64,000 nucleotides of DNA from Maribellus comscasis. GTDB taxonomy: Bacteria; Bacteroidota; Bacteroidia; Bacteroidales; Prolixibacteraceae. Positions within the stretch are counted from its first letter, which is position 1. Each line of letters begins with the position of its first letter. The position numbers were made by a program, and so were the translations under genes. The stretch is taken from the NCBI RefSeq assembly GCF_009762775.1, contig NZ_CP046401.1:5282001-5346000 (forward strand), given 5' to 3'. Shown one piece after another: positions 26,212 to 35,132 of the stretch. The notes beneath the pieces were generated by a model. That model was not told where the DNA came from. It saw only the letters and a list, made by a program, of their open reading frames with translations, and searched no databases.

Positions 26212-26250
26212 TTCAGGCAAAGGTATTCATCGCTTCACGGAAAAGTCAAG
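26212..26250. repeat. Leader-type repeat, copy 3, first block (partial)
   Basis: GGCAAAGGTATTCATCGCTTCACGGAAAAG-like sequence (read as ATCGCTTCACGGAAAAG) matches the first block of copies 1 and 2 in its CGCTTCACGG core; the rest of the leader (26250-26343) differs. Confidence 0.5.
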
Positions 26251-26343
26251 GGCGGCCCCAGCCAATAAATTCATCGCTTCGCCGCACTTCGTGTTCGGTC
26301 AGCTTTTTGCCATGGCAAAAACCGGACATTCACCCTTGACAAG

Positions 26344-26400
26344 AATCCGTGACAGCTCAATGACGGTTACGCCGAAATTTTAACCGGCGTGCCAGATGCC
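26344..26400 (+). promoter_or_regulatory. Leader-type repeat, copy 3, second block (structured)
   Basis: Reads AATCCGTGACAGCTCAATG then CGGTTACGCC, AT-rich loop, GGCGTGCCAGAT. The core ACGCC/GGCGT hairpin and flanking GACAGCTCAATG and GTGCCAGAT are shared with the ArdC leader. It lies 33 bp before the gene at 26433. Confidence 0.65.
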
Positions 26401-26432
26401 ATAATAAACCTGTAGGGCAGCAGTAAACAATA

Positions 26433-26792
26433 ATGAGTAATGCAGCTAAAAAAATCAATGCTGAAAGTGCTGAACAAAACAAAACTTCCATGGAAGTGGT
26501 AAAGAAAGATGAAAAAACAATTGTTGAAGCTCCTTCACTGGAGAAACGCATCCAGAAAGTAGAGGATTTAAGTATGCTGATTGAAAGGTGGCGGAAACTG
26601 TCAGAAACCCGGAGAAACCTTCAGACTTTCTCGTTAGGTGCCGATGGCCTGGGAGCAACGATCTTTCTCAGGGATGCTTCAGGGAAGGAATTCAAAACCT
26701 CCAATACACCGGTTGTGTCAGCCGTGATGGAGGAGATCAAATCCACTCTGGACAGCAAGATTAAGGAAGTGGAGGAACAGATTAAATTCTGA
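26433..26792 (+). CDS. Small coiled-coil protein of a mobile element, unknown function
   Basis: 119 residues, no named family recognised. The N-terminal 35 residues are low-complexity and charged, then a helical stretch (IQKVEDLSMLIERWRKLSETRRNLQ) and a short beta-containing centre (GADGLGATIFLRDASGKEFKT) are followed by a C-terminal helix. It shares leader and terminator style with the ArdC gene, which supports it being a real gene of the same element. Confidence 0.65.
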   Translation: MSNAAKKINAESAEQNKTSMEVVKKDEKTIVEAPSLEKRIQKVEDLSMLIERWRKLSETRRNLQTFSLGADGLGATIFLRDASGKEFKTSNTPVVSAVMEEIKSTLDSKIKEVEEQIKF

Positions 26793-26798
26793 AAAAGG

Positions 26799-26821
26799 AG
26801 AGGCGAAAGCCTCTTTTTTTG
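26799..26821 (+). terminator. Intrinsic terminator after the coiled-coil gene
   Basis: AGAGGC, GAAA tetraloop, GCCTCT, then seven T. Confidence 0.85.
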
Positions 26822-27137
26822 GTCGTTAAAAATCAAGAATTTTTAGGTATAAATATGTTAAAGTATATTATCTCAAATATGAATGTCATAGATAACAATT
26901 TTTCCTTTTGATGCATTTTTGTTTGTTATAAATGACAAAATATTGTATAGGGAGCAATGCGCACATTTTATCAGGGAAATTAGTAATTTTTTTAAATCAC
27001 AGAATAAGATATTGAATCATCTTCAATAATATTTGCTTACATTTGTACTGTAACGTGCTAATTATCAGGAGGGTCTATATCGAGACCTCCAAAAACAAGC
27101 GCTTTGGAAAATATTGATAATCAGCCGGGTATTAGGC

Positions 27138-27163
27138 AAGGTTCGAATCCCAGCTGAGTCACT
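27138..27163 (+). other. tRNA 3'-end-like sequence (candidate attachment site)
   Basis: Contains GGTTCGAATCCCAGCTGAGTCAC, which has the layout T-loop TTCGAAT, T-stem 3' arm CCCAG, acceptor arm CTGAGTC and discriminator A (pieces seen: GGTTCGAATCC and CAGCTGAGTCAC). No 5' part of a tRNA (which would need GACTCAG) lies upstream, so it is not a complete tRNA gene. A related sequence lies at 42363-42383. It is the kind of 3'-end copy left by integration into a tRNA gene. Confidence 0.55.
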
Positions 27164-27195
27164 TTTAGAAAAAGACAATTTGTTGTCAAATGATG

Positions 27196-27233
27196 AAAAT
27201 CCGTGTAAATCAAGTGTTTACACGGATTTTTTG
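27196..27233 (+). terminator. Strong hairpin terminator after the tRNA-like end
   Basis: AAAATCCGTGTAAA, loop, TTTACACGGATTTT, then more T. This is a 14-bp near-symmetric stem. Confidence 0.8.
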
Positions 27234-27380
27234 TTTTCCCTGAAAGTCACTTAAAAGCCAAAAAATGCCTGTTTTAGGCACTTTTTTGTACCAATTTTGT
27301 TACAGAAGCTGAATTAGAATACATTTTTCTCTTCTAATTTATCTCAAAGCCCATTTAGCCTTATTTTCACCATATTCTTT
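27234..27380. other. Intergenic, nothing recognised
   Basis: No open frame, repeat or RNA was seen in this stretch between the tRNA-like site and the remnant on the minus strand. Confidence 0.5.
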
Positions 27381-27566
27381 TTACTTTATAATATATCCCG
27401 GATATTTCAGGTCTATCTTTTCAGCAGGTGTTATCCAATTACTATTGATAACCCAAGGATCTTTAATATAAAGCCTTGATTTTTATTGCGGGGATACTTC
27501 TACCAATTTATAATTGGCAATAGTCGCAATTAAAAGTACCTGTAAAATATGTAAGTTTGAGTTCAT
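27381..27566 (-). pseudogene. Unidentified broken reading frame
   Basis: From ATG at 27566 the frame reads MNSNLHILQVLLIATIANYK then VEVSPQ and a stop, and the same frame continues LYIKDPWVINSNWITPAEK to a stop at 27381. The first part looks like a signal peptide. The frame is too damaged to identify and could be the remains of a secreted enzyme of the adjacent locus. Confidence 0.3.
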
Positions 27567-27606
27567 TGTTAAATATCTCTATTATAACAATTTAAAGCCT
27601 GCATTA

Positions 27607-28737
27607 TCATACTTTCATAAATTTCTTTTTTTTATACATTACCCAGAGTATGAAAAAAATAATGGAAACATTGGCCAGTTTTATCACTGCTATGTAGTAA
27701 TTACCAAGGAAATGTTCAGTGCCATGTAGCAACGATTTGCTGATGCTGCTGAAGTCGATAATTTCATATAGCATATATGCAAGGATGGAATTCATTCCGT
27801 AAATTTTCAGCCAATTAAAATATTTTCCGTAATCTTTGTAATCAATCAGGTAATAAAACAGCGCCATAAGCAGGAAACAGATACCACTGCTGTACAGTGT
27901 CATCGAACTTGTCCATATTTTTTTGATAATAGGCATCTGTAGCCCCCAAAGCTGACCTGCAGCTACCATAAGTACACCTCCGACAGCCAACCATCGTAAC
28001 TTGCTTATTTTAGGCAAATTACTCTTCATAATATGCCCCGCAAATACACCACTCATTACCGTTACCCCAAAATTCAGACTACTGATTATCCATGTATACC
28101 GGTATTTGCCAAAATCTATTCCGGCTGCCGTTATAGTTGAGCCATCCCGAAAACGCCTCAACACTATCCTGTCAAAGTATTCAGCGAGATTATGGTCAGG
28201 GGTAAAATCTCCTCCTCCAAAGCCGCCAATTTTTATAAACGAAAGGGCTGCCCAGTATGCAAGCAATAAACCTGAGGCAATGATGATTTGTCCCTTTAGT
28301 TTAAAGTGCATCAGCAAAACAGCAGAAATAAGATAGCCCATGGCAATTGCCTGCAGAGTATTGGAATAAAAAAATATCCTTCCGGGGTCCAGCGCAAGCA
28401 AATTGCCCTGGCAAATCATTCCAAACAGCCAAAGGAGGAGTACGCGTTTTATAATCCGCCTGTAAAGCCTTGCTTTGCCACCGCTATTCAGGTACTTTGC
28501 AAAGGCAAACGGCATGGAAGCCCCCGCCATAAACATGAACAACGGCATTATAATATCCCAGAAAACAAAACCTTCCCATTGCACATGCTGAAATTTCGTT
28601 GCCAGCCAGTTGGTAAACGGCAAATCCACTGCCCTTGCCAAAGCTCTGAACACGGGTTGAAAAAATACGAGGCAAAACAAATCAAAGCCTCTTAATACGT
28701 CGAGCGAACCTAAACGTTGTGTTTTTTGTATTTCCAT
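27607..28737 (-). CDS. DUF5009/HGSNAT-like integral membrane acyltransferase
   Basis: 376 residues with about ten TM segments. The N-terminal RLGSLDVLRGFDLF motif and FWDIIMPLFMFMAGAS match the DUF5009 family, relatives of heparan-alpha-glucosaminide N-acetyltransferase and other cytoplasmic-membrane acyltransferases. In glycan loci these proteins sit beside hexosaminidases and acyl-ester hydrolases and may acetylate sugars for transport or recycling. It lies at the 3' end of locus A. Substrate is inferred only from context. Confidence 0.75.
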   Translation of the reverse strand: MEIQKTQRLGSLDVLRGFDLFCLVFFQPVFRALARAVDLPFTNWLATKFQHVQWEGFVFWDIIMPLFMFMAGASMPFAFAKYLNSGGKARLYRRIIKRVLLLWLFGMICQGNLLALDPGRIFFYSNTLQAIAMGYLISAVLLMHFKLKGQIIIASGLLLAYWAALSFIKIGGFGGGDFTPDHNLAEYFDRIVLRRFRDGSTITAAGIDFGKYRYTWIISSLNFGVTVMSGVFAGHIMKSNLPKISKLRWLAVGGVLMVAAGQLWGLQMPIIKKIWTSSMTLYSSGICFLLMALFYYLIDYKDYGKYFNWLKIYGMNSILAYMLYEIIDFSSISKSLLHGTEHFLGNYYIAVIKLANVSIIFFILWVMYKKKKFMKV

Positions 28738-28840
28738 ATATCTTCAAATTATTTATTTAAATATCAGGGGGAACAGAAATATTTTGGTATTATTTTATTT
28801 GCTATAAAAAATGGAAATTATTATTCTTTTGTCAAATAAA

Positions 28841-30913
28841 TTATTCTTTTTGGAAAGATGTACTTCCGATTTTACATCTGGTGTTTTCTGCCCATTGATA
28901 AGATTCAGGAACTTCACCAATTATTTTTACATTTGTTTGTGGCATCAAAGCTGGCAATTGACAAACATCCGTAACTCTCAAACAATTCAACATTTCAACA
29001 GCCTGACCTTTTCCATCCGGGCAGCTACTTTCATTCTGGGTTGGTGGAGGATTTTTTAAAATTAGTGTTGCAACATTACCATCCAACAAAGCAGCATACA
29101 ATGCTACAGCCCCCATTCCATCTCTGGCAGCAATACTTATATTTTCAGAATCTATCCCTGGTAATGTTCTGCAAAACTCTAAACAGCGCAATAAATCATA
29201 AACCTGCATAGATGCAATAGTCCTTCCGATCCAAGCAGAGGATCTGCGAATATGCCATTGCAAACTATTTTCCCATCCGGCATCCTCTACACCCCTGGTA
29301 TTAAAATATGCAACATTCCATTTTTCTCCCAGTTGTTTTGAAAATGTTTCGACTTCACCAAACTGATCTCCTGGATTTTTTAAGACAATCAGTAGTGGTT
29401 TCTTCTCTTTCGGATTATTTTTCCACCGCATGTCTAATCGTAATCGCCATCCTTCTTCCGGGACAAAAGTGTATATATTGCTACCAAAATTATCTTTGTC
29501 TATAGAACGAAAAACCATATGAGGTTCAAAGCTGCACTTTTTATCAGGGAATGCACCAAAGGTATTTTTTTCAAGAAAACAGATTACCGAGTCTCGATAG
29601 GCAAAAAGCTCATTTTTGTTTTTAATTAACGGTGGTTCAGGAATTCTAATGAAACTGTCATAAATTGTTGTTGTCCGATCGTCGGCAGGTACACCATCTT
29701 TATAAACCCTTAAATCTTTTGAAGAAAGCATTTTTTCTGGGGAAAAATCAACATCACTAATTTTTTCAACAGGTACTTTTTTCCCCATTAACTCTTCCAG
29801 AAAAAAGGACAACATTTTTTTCCTTCCTTCAGCAGTAGCACCATGTCCACCTTGTGTCTCAATGAGTTCGACATTTTGAGGAGTGTTATAAAAACCATAT
29901 ATTTTTTTAACTTTTTTGTATAGTTCTTTTACTCCCTCTATGGTTGTCAGCCTGTCCCTGTCACCCTGCTCAATCAAAAGTGAACGTGGTGCAATGAGGG
30001 CGCCGATCTCAGAAAAATCTCGGCAAAATGTATTAATGGGTGACATACAGTCGCAATGCCAGTCAATAGTTTTGGTTAATATCTGTTCGTTCAATGTAGT
30101 AGCACCTACACCCGGACAGGCTGCTTTAACCCTTTTGTCAATTGCAGAAACAAACCATGTTTGGGCGCCTCCTCCGGAACGTCCTGTTACACCGATATTT
30201 CCAGTATCTACTTCCTTTCTTGAACAGAGGAAATCCAATGCCCTTAATGCATTCCAAACCTCAACACCTGCCGGAGAGTAACCCCGGCTATACCAGTTAA
30301 ACCAACCTTTGGAATAACATCCATGATGATCGCCGCATACTTCACCTTGATGAGTTGTTTCTATAATCAGGCATATAAATCCGAGTTGTGCAAATTTATG
30401 GGCATAAGGCTGATAAGCTACTTTCTGGCTTTCAGAATGGCCGCAAAGATAAAGTATAGCCGGGCATAATGACCTGATATTATCAGGAACATAGAGATTT
30501 GCTGGCACATACAATGAAGGCAAAGATTCGAAGTATAGCTTTTCAATGTGGTACCCATCCATCTGGATCTTTCCGGTATAATTAACGTTCAAATCAGGTC
30601 TTTCTTCTGTTAAAGGCATATAATTAAGACCAAGTGACTGAACTAATTCGGAATACCGCTGGTCTTTTTCATTTATCCATGTTTCATGAGTATCAATATT
30701 ATTAAAAGCCGAATTTGTTATTTCATCTGCTTTCTCCATCAAGTAAATACGGATGTTGTTATGCTGACCAGTTTCCGGTTCTGTTATGAAAGGGATTTCC
30801 TGGGCACCAGTCTTCTGAAAAGGTAACAAAACCAAACAAAAAAACAGGCATACCAACTTAATCCAGAAAATTTTTTGTATTAAAGTTTCAATTCTAATAG
30901 TTAAAGTATTCAT
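28841..30913 (-). CDS. Secreted acetylxylan-esterase-like alpha/beta hydrolase, two domains
   Basis: 690 residues with a signal peptide ending near residue 38 (KTGAQE). The N-terminal alpha/beta hydrolase has the nucleophile elbow GRSGGG (Ser about 246), IEQGDRD for the acid and GGHGAT for the histidine. The C-terminal 250 residues look like a second hydrolase fold in which the elbow reads ARDGMGA, so Ser is replaced by Asp and that half is probably inactive. It would remove acyl groups from the target glycan. Gap to the GH20 gene is 17 bp, so they are cotranscribed. Confidence 0.7.
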   Translation of the reverse strand: MNTLTIRIETLIQKIFWIKLVCLFFCLVLLPFQKTGAQEIPFITEPETGQHNNIRIYLMEKADEITNSAFNNIDTHETWINEKDQRYSELVQSLGLNYMPLTEERPDLNVNYTGKIQMDGYHIEKLYFESLPSLYVPANLYVPDNIRSLCPAILYLCGHSESQKVAYQPYAHKFAQLGFICLIIETTHQGEVCGDHHGCYSKGWFNWYSRGYSPAGVEVWNALRALDFLCSRKEVDTGNIGVTGRSGGGAQTWFVSAIDKRVKAACPGVGATTLNEQILTKTIDWHCDCMSPINTFCRDFSEIGALIAPRSLLIEQGDRDRLTTIEGVKELYKKVKKIYGFYNTPQNVELIETQGGHGATAEGRKKMLSFFLEELMGKKVPVEKISDVDFSPEKMLSSKDLRVYKDGVPADDRTTTIYDSFIRIPEPPLIKNKNELFAYRDSVICFLEKNTFGAFPDKKCSFEPHMVFRSIDKDNFGSNIYTFVPEEGWRLRLDMRWKNNPKEKKPLLIVLKNPGDQFGEVETFSKQLGEKWNVAYFNTRGVEDAGWENSLQWHIRRSSAWIGRTIASMQVYDLLRCLEFCRTLPGIDSENISIAARDGMGAVALYAALLDGNVATLILKNPPPTQNESSCPDGKGQAVEMLNCLRVTDVCQLPALMPQTNVKIIGEVPESYQWAENTRCKIGSTSFQKE

Positions 30914-30930
30914 AGCTTAATTTTTATGAA

Positions 30931-33147
30931 TTATTCATTATCTAATTCCATCCAACCCCTTACCATTTTATGAAAATTTTCTTCTACCTGGATAAGGTAT
31001 GACAAATCTTCCCGCTGGCTTGCAAAATGATAGTAGCGGTCAGGGACATAACCTTCCGGATAGGAAATAAACCTGGATTGGGCATATACTTGTTCTAATT
31101 CTTCCCAAGCCTGCCTGAAGCCGACTAGAGCTTCCCTGACTTTTATTTTTCCCGCAGCAAATTGCTCTTTATTGGAAGTATCGCAGGATTCAAGGGCTAA
31201 TAATAATTGTGGAGCCTTTACCTGAAAGCTGTTTAATGCCATGAATAATTCCCAATGGTAGCGGTTTCTATGAGAAGAGTGGTATAAACTGTCCAATTTT
31301 CGGTTAACGATCAAATATCCGTTCATTATTGCCCTAGCTCTGTCTAACCTGTCTTTATATTTTTTGCTCCATTCTCCCGTTTTTTGCAGGTCAGGGAGTT
31401 CAATTAAACGTTTAGAAAAATCAATGTTTTTACTCTCTCTAATTTTTTTACTTTCTTCAGGGGTCAGTGAATGAGAAATTCCCGGAAGCGGGAGCATAGC
31501 ATTATGTATATTCAGCCTGTCGTTGGTTGGGTTAAATGCCCCTTCCCAGAAATCGGCAGCTTCTCTAAGCCAAACATAAATTTTGCCGTAATTGTTTTCT
31601 TTTACTCCGAATTCACGTTGGAGGTATGCTGTGTCGAAATCTTTCAGGCTCATATTACTTTGCGACCAACTGTATTGTGCAGAAGCAATAAATCCTCTCC
31701 AAAAAGTTTCCATGTGTGGCGAACGGTCGTCCCATGCAGTGCATAGCATTCCATTGATATCCTTTTCTTTTGCCAAATTTATAAAACCTTTAATTGCAGG
31801 CATTCCCCTTGATTTTACTTCTTTAGCTCTATCATCGAAGGGAAAAAGGGCAGCAGGTCCCGATTGGGCGGCAGTGGCAACCATTGCATTTAATCCGTTT
31901 TGTTGATACCATTCAAGTGCTTTTATGTTACCGGATTGTTGCCCAGAGGAGTAATTCCACCGCATATACACACAGTTCTCGGGAAATCTTGATATTACTT
32001 CTTCCAATTTTGCAGCTCCATCCATCCAAATTGTTTCCACTTCTTGCAGGTTCATATTTGCATTGTCTGTGCTATGGTAAACACCGGCTTCTTTTAAAGG
32101 CATGTCGTCCCAAAATACTGGTATACGACCGTTTTCAATTAAAAAATCGCAAACCCGGTTCAGCCAATAAAGGTTTAAACTAAGTAGCCCTTCCTTCTGT
32201 GCTTTAGGGCCGCACTGGGGACATATGCCTATATTCCCAACTTCGTCGCCGCCAATATGAAAGTACTTTGCCCCGGGGGTAGCTTCAATGGCGTCAAGGT
32301 ACATATCGAAAAGCACCTGGTAAGTACCTTCGTTCAAGGGACAAAATGCCCACCGGTTTTCAGGCTGTTCACGTAAATGAGCATATTGCTGATGTTTCAG
32401 GATAAAAGTGGCATGCCCTAATCCCTGTACAAGGGGGGTAATTTCTATATTCCTGTCTTTTGCATACTTGGTTAGGGCTGCCATTTCGTCAATACTCATT
32501 GCCTGAGGTGCTGCTATTATGGGCTGACGCCGGTACCTGAGTTTATCTTCAAATTCAAAAACTACGGCATTGATTTTATAGCGGGCAAGCCTATCGATAC
32601 TTTTGTAGTAATAATCCATGTGGTCCAAGTGGTGTTTTACATCAAATTGGACAGCGCGGTAAGACATTTCCGGGTAATCTGTAATCCGGCAAGCAGGGAT
32701 GGCTTTCTTACAGTCTCGTGCATCTTCCAGCAATTGTTCCAAGGTTTGGCAACCATAAAAAAGCCCTGCTTCGCTTTTCGACATAATTTCTGCATTGCCA
32801 TTTTCTATATACAATACATACCCTTCTTCTGAAGCGGGTATATTTTCACCTTTGGAAATCTTAAGGCTGAGTATACCCTTTCTATTTATGCTCCTTTCCG
32901 GGAGTTGGTTAAGAATTGTCCCCATAACAGGACGCTGCAATCCTTCACTTAATTTTATCGAACTAAGTTCACCAAAATGAAGCCCTTTGCCTTGTAAAAT
33001 AACTAATTCCTGAGGACAAGGGATAATTTTAAAAGGAGGTGGTATGGATTTTTCCTTTGAATATCCAGGATATGCAAAAAGGTAGAATATAACCAGGCAT
33101 ATTAAGCGTTGGCTTATGTATTTAATTTTTTTTTGTAGAAGTATCAT
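30931..33147 (-). CDS. GH20-like beta-N-acetylhexosaminidase
   Basis: 738 residues with a signal peptide (residues 1 to about 30). An N-terminal non-catalytic beta domain (about 35-150) precedes the barrel. The catalytic pair is in YFHIGGDEVG (Asp-Glu about residue 299), the classical GH20 motif; GLGHATFI and FWDDMPL also fit. The C-terminal extension (about 520-738) is helical. Substrate-assisted hydrolysis of terminal GlcNAc or GalNAc is expected. It is between the GH31 and esterase genes of locus A. Confidence 0.82.
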   Translation of the reverse strand: MILLQKKIKYISQRLICLVIFYLFAYPGYSKEKSIPPPFKIIPCPQELVILQGKGLHFGELSSIKLSEGLQRPVMGTILNQLPERSINRKGILSLKISKGENIPASEEGYVLYIENGNAEIMSKSEAGLFYGCQTLEQLLEDARDCKKAIPACRITDYPEMSYRAVQFDVKHHLDHMDYYYKSIDRLARYKINAVVFEFEDKLRYRRQPIIAAPQAMSIDEMAALTKYAKDRNIEITPLVQGLGHATFILKHQQYAHLREQPENRWAFCPLNEGTYQVLFDMYLDAIEATPGAKYFHIGGDEVGNIGICPQCGPKAQKEGLLSLNLYWLNRVCDFLIENGRIPVFWDDMPLKEAGVYHSTDNANMNLQEVETIWMDGAAKLEEVISRFPENCVYMRWNYSSGQQSGNIKALEWYQQNGLNAMVATAAQSGPAALFPFDDRAKEVKSRGMPAIKGFINLAKEKDINGMLCTAWDDRSPHMETFWRGFIASAQYSWSQSNMSLKDFDTAYLQREFGVKENNYGKIYVWLREAADFWEGAFNPTNDRLNIHNAMLPLPGISHSLTPEESKKIRESKNIDFSKRLIELPDLQKTGEWSKKYKDRLDRARAIMNGYLIVNRKLDSLYHSSHRNRYHWELFMALNSFQVKAPQLLLALESCDTSNKEQFAAGKIKVREALVGFRQAWEELEQVYAQSRFISYPEGYVPDRYYHFASQREDLSYLIQVEENFHKMVRGWMELDNE

Positions 33148-33267
33148 ACTGAATTATACTGTGTTTATTTAAACTGTCAAAGGATAGTCAATAAAGTTTT
33201 CATGTCTTTTGTTTTACTTTTGTCATTTCCCCTAATTTTCCTTAATGGATAATGAAATTAGACAAAC

Positions 33268-34980
33268 TTATTTTCTATTCAAGTTCTTAAAATATGGTAA
33301 TCTGTCAAGTCCTGCTTCAATGGTTATTGTTTTTCCTCCATCGTAAATAACGCCCATGTCATCCTTCCATTTCCCTTCCGGTAAGGCAACCAGTCTGGTT
33401 GTTTTTTTATTGACAACAGGTGCTATTAAAATATTTTCACCCAGCATAAATTGATCTTGGACCTTAGCAAAACCTTGGTGAGGGAACACATATTCCAAAG
33501 GTCTTACAATCGGTTCTCCGGTGTTCGCTGATTCTCTGGCCAGCTTAAGGATTAACGGGGTAAACTTCTTCCTTATCTGAACAGCTTTTTTGCATGCTTC
33601 TAAATGTTCGGTATCCAATATGCGCCATGGAGCAACAGAAAACTGCATCATTGGCATCAACGCATGGCATTGTGCCGATCTTACTATCAAATCCTGGTCG
33701 ATTGTTTCCGTCTTTAAGAAAGAGATAAATTCTCCACCACCGATCAAATCAGGGCAGGCAAAAGTATAACCCATAATCCCTTGCAGCAGTATCCCTGGAA
33801 TTAATTTTTGTAAATCTGCCCAAGTATGTTCTTTATCTCTTAACCTATTGGCAATGGGTTGACCTCCCATTTTCCACATCGCCCTATATTCATTTAAAGG
33901 GTACTTAAGCCCCAGGAGTGCGTAATATTCGCAATGTTCCTGAACTGTTACTTTTTTCCCTTCGGAATAGCAATCTGTATAATGATTAAAATCGCCAGCA
34001 TCAAATTTATACCCATCGATATTATATTCTTCTATCAGGTTGTCAAGTTGACCTATAAACCATTGGTTAGCTTCGTCTTTCGACAGGTCTAGTATCCCGC
34101 TGTATCCATTCCACCATTTTGTTATAAAAGCATTGCCGGATTTATCTTCCAGAAGCATCCTTTCTTTCTGTAACCTTCGGAAAACATCGCAGTCGGGGCT
34201 CACTAATGGGCAAATCCATAGCATGACTTTGAAACCCATTTCATGGAGTGTATCAACCAATGCTTTGGGATTGGAAAAACGCCCTGGGTGAAAATCCCAT
34301 TTTCCGTAATCTTCCTGCCAGTTATCATCGATCATAAAAACGCCAGGTTCAAAGCCACTATTGAGGATTTGCCGGGCATAATCCAAAATATCTTTTTGAT
34401 TCTGGTCGTACATTAATTCAATCCATGTATTGTATTGTGGTTCCGCAAATAATGATTCATCGGGTAATTTACCAGATGCAGGGAAAAATTTTTTCGATGC
34501 ATATGAATATCCATCTTTCAATGTTTCTCCTGCATGTATAAAAACCAATGATGAATCCGGCGATATTATACATAATGTATCACTATTTACTTCTATCCCG
34601 AATGAGTTTTCAGACCAAATAACATGCCCCCTATTTGATAACAATAACGGTTGAACTTGATTGCCATAATTATTTGCAAGGTTTGCATTATAACCATTCT
34701 TCAACGGCATTATATCTGCCTGAGCAATAAGACCTGTCCACCAAAAGGTATTAGGATCGTTACAAATTTTGATTTGACATCGAGTTTCCTTTTGAGCGTT
34801 GCAGATTGTTGAAAACAAAAAAAGTAGAATAAAAAAATATAGATGAGTCACCTGATCTTTGTACCGATTAACTTCTGCGAGTAGTATGGAATAATTCACA
34901 AGAGACATAAGGATTATCAAAACTGAAAATGAAGACTTCTTTCGCATTGAAATAATCTTATAAAATTTATATCTATCCAA
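33268..34980 (-). CDS. GH31-family alpha-glycosidase, short form
   Basis: 570 residues; the frame opens with two hydrophobic stretches (12-33 and about 45-63), and the second (FILLFLFSTICNAQ) looks like the real signal peptide, so translation may begin later. FMIDDNWQEDYG and LWICPLVSPD belong to the barrel, the nucleophile is in DGYKFDAGDF (about 326), and the acid/base is likely in CPDLIGGG (about 408). This is a compact GH31 without distal domains. It would cleave alpha-linked residues, and it is the first enzyme gene after SusD. Confidence 0.8.
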   Translation of the reverse strand: MDRYKFYKIISMRKKSSFSVLIILMSLVNYSILLAEVNRYKDQVTHLYFFILLFLFSTICNAQKETRCQIKICNDPNTFWWTGLIAQADIMPLKNGYNANLANNYGNQVQPLLLSNRGHVIWSENSFGIEVNSDTLCIISPDSSLVFIHAGETLKDGYSYASKKFFPASGKLPDESLFAEPQYNTWIELMYDQNQKDILDYARQILNSGFEPGVFMIDDNWQEDYGKWDFHPGRFSNPKALVDTLHEMGFKVMLWICPLVSPDCDVFRRLQKERMLLEDKSGNAFITKWWNGYSGILDLSKDEANQWFIGQLDNLIEEYNIDGYKFDAGDFNHYTDCYSEGKKVTVQEHCEYYALLGLKYPLNEYRAMWKMGGQPIANRLRDKEHTWADLQKLIPGILLQGIMGYTFACPDLIGGGEFISFLKTETIDQDLIVRSAQCHALMPMMQFSVAPWRILDTEHLEACKKAVQIRKKFTPLILKLARESANTGEPIVRPLEYVFPHQGFAKVQDQFMLGENILIAPVVNKKTTRLVALPEGKWKDDMGVIYDGGKTITIEAGLDRLPYFKNLNRK

Positions 34981-35009
34981 ATAAATATTAGAGTAAAATG
35001 CTCAAAATC

Positions 35010-35047
35010 AGCCCTGCTCGATATTTTACAATAAAGTAAGCAGGGCT
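35010..35047 (-). terminator. Hairpin between susD and GH31 in locus A
   Basis: AGCCCTGCT and AGCAGGGCT, nine perfect pairs with a 20-base loop, lie 85 bp after the SusD stop. The T-run on the minus strand is weak (GATTTTGAG), so it may attenuate more than terminate. A comparable hairpin lies after SusD in locus B. Confidence 0.5.
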
Positions 35048-35132
35048 GTATTATTTTTAGATATTCTTGCCAATAAGTATTTTAATGTACATTTCCCCTT
35101 ATCAACATAATAGATACATTCTATGGAAATAT

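Noticed and set aside
27138..27163. Complete tRNA gene
   Set aside because: No 5' acceptor arm, D-arm or anticodon arm could be found upstream; only the 3' part is present.
35010..35047. Riboswitch in locus A
   Set aside because: A simple hairpin with one long loop and no conserved aptamer-like core.
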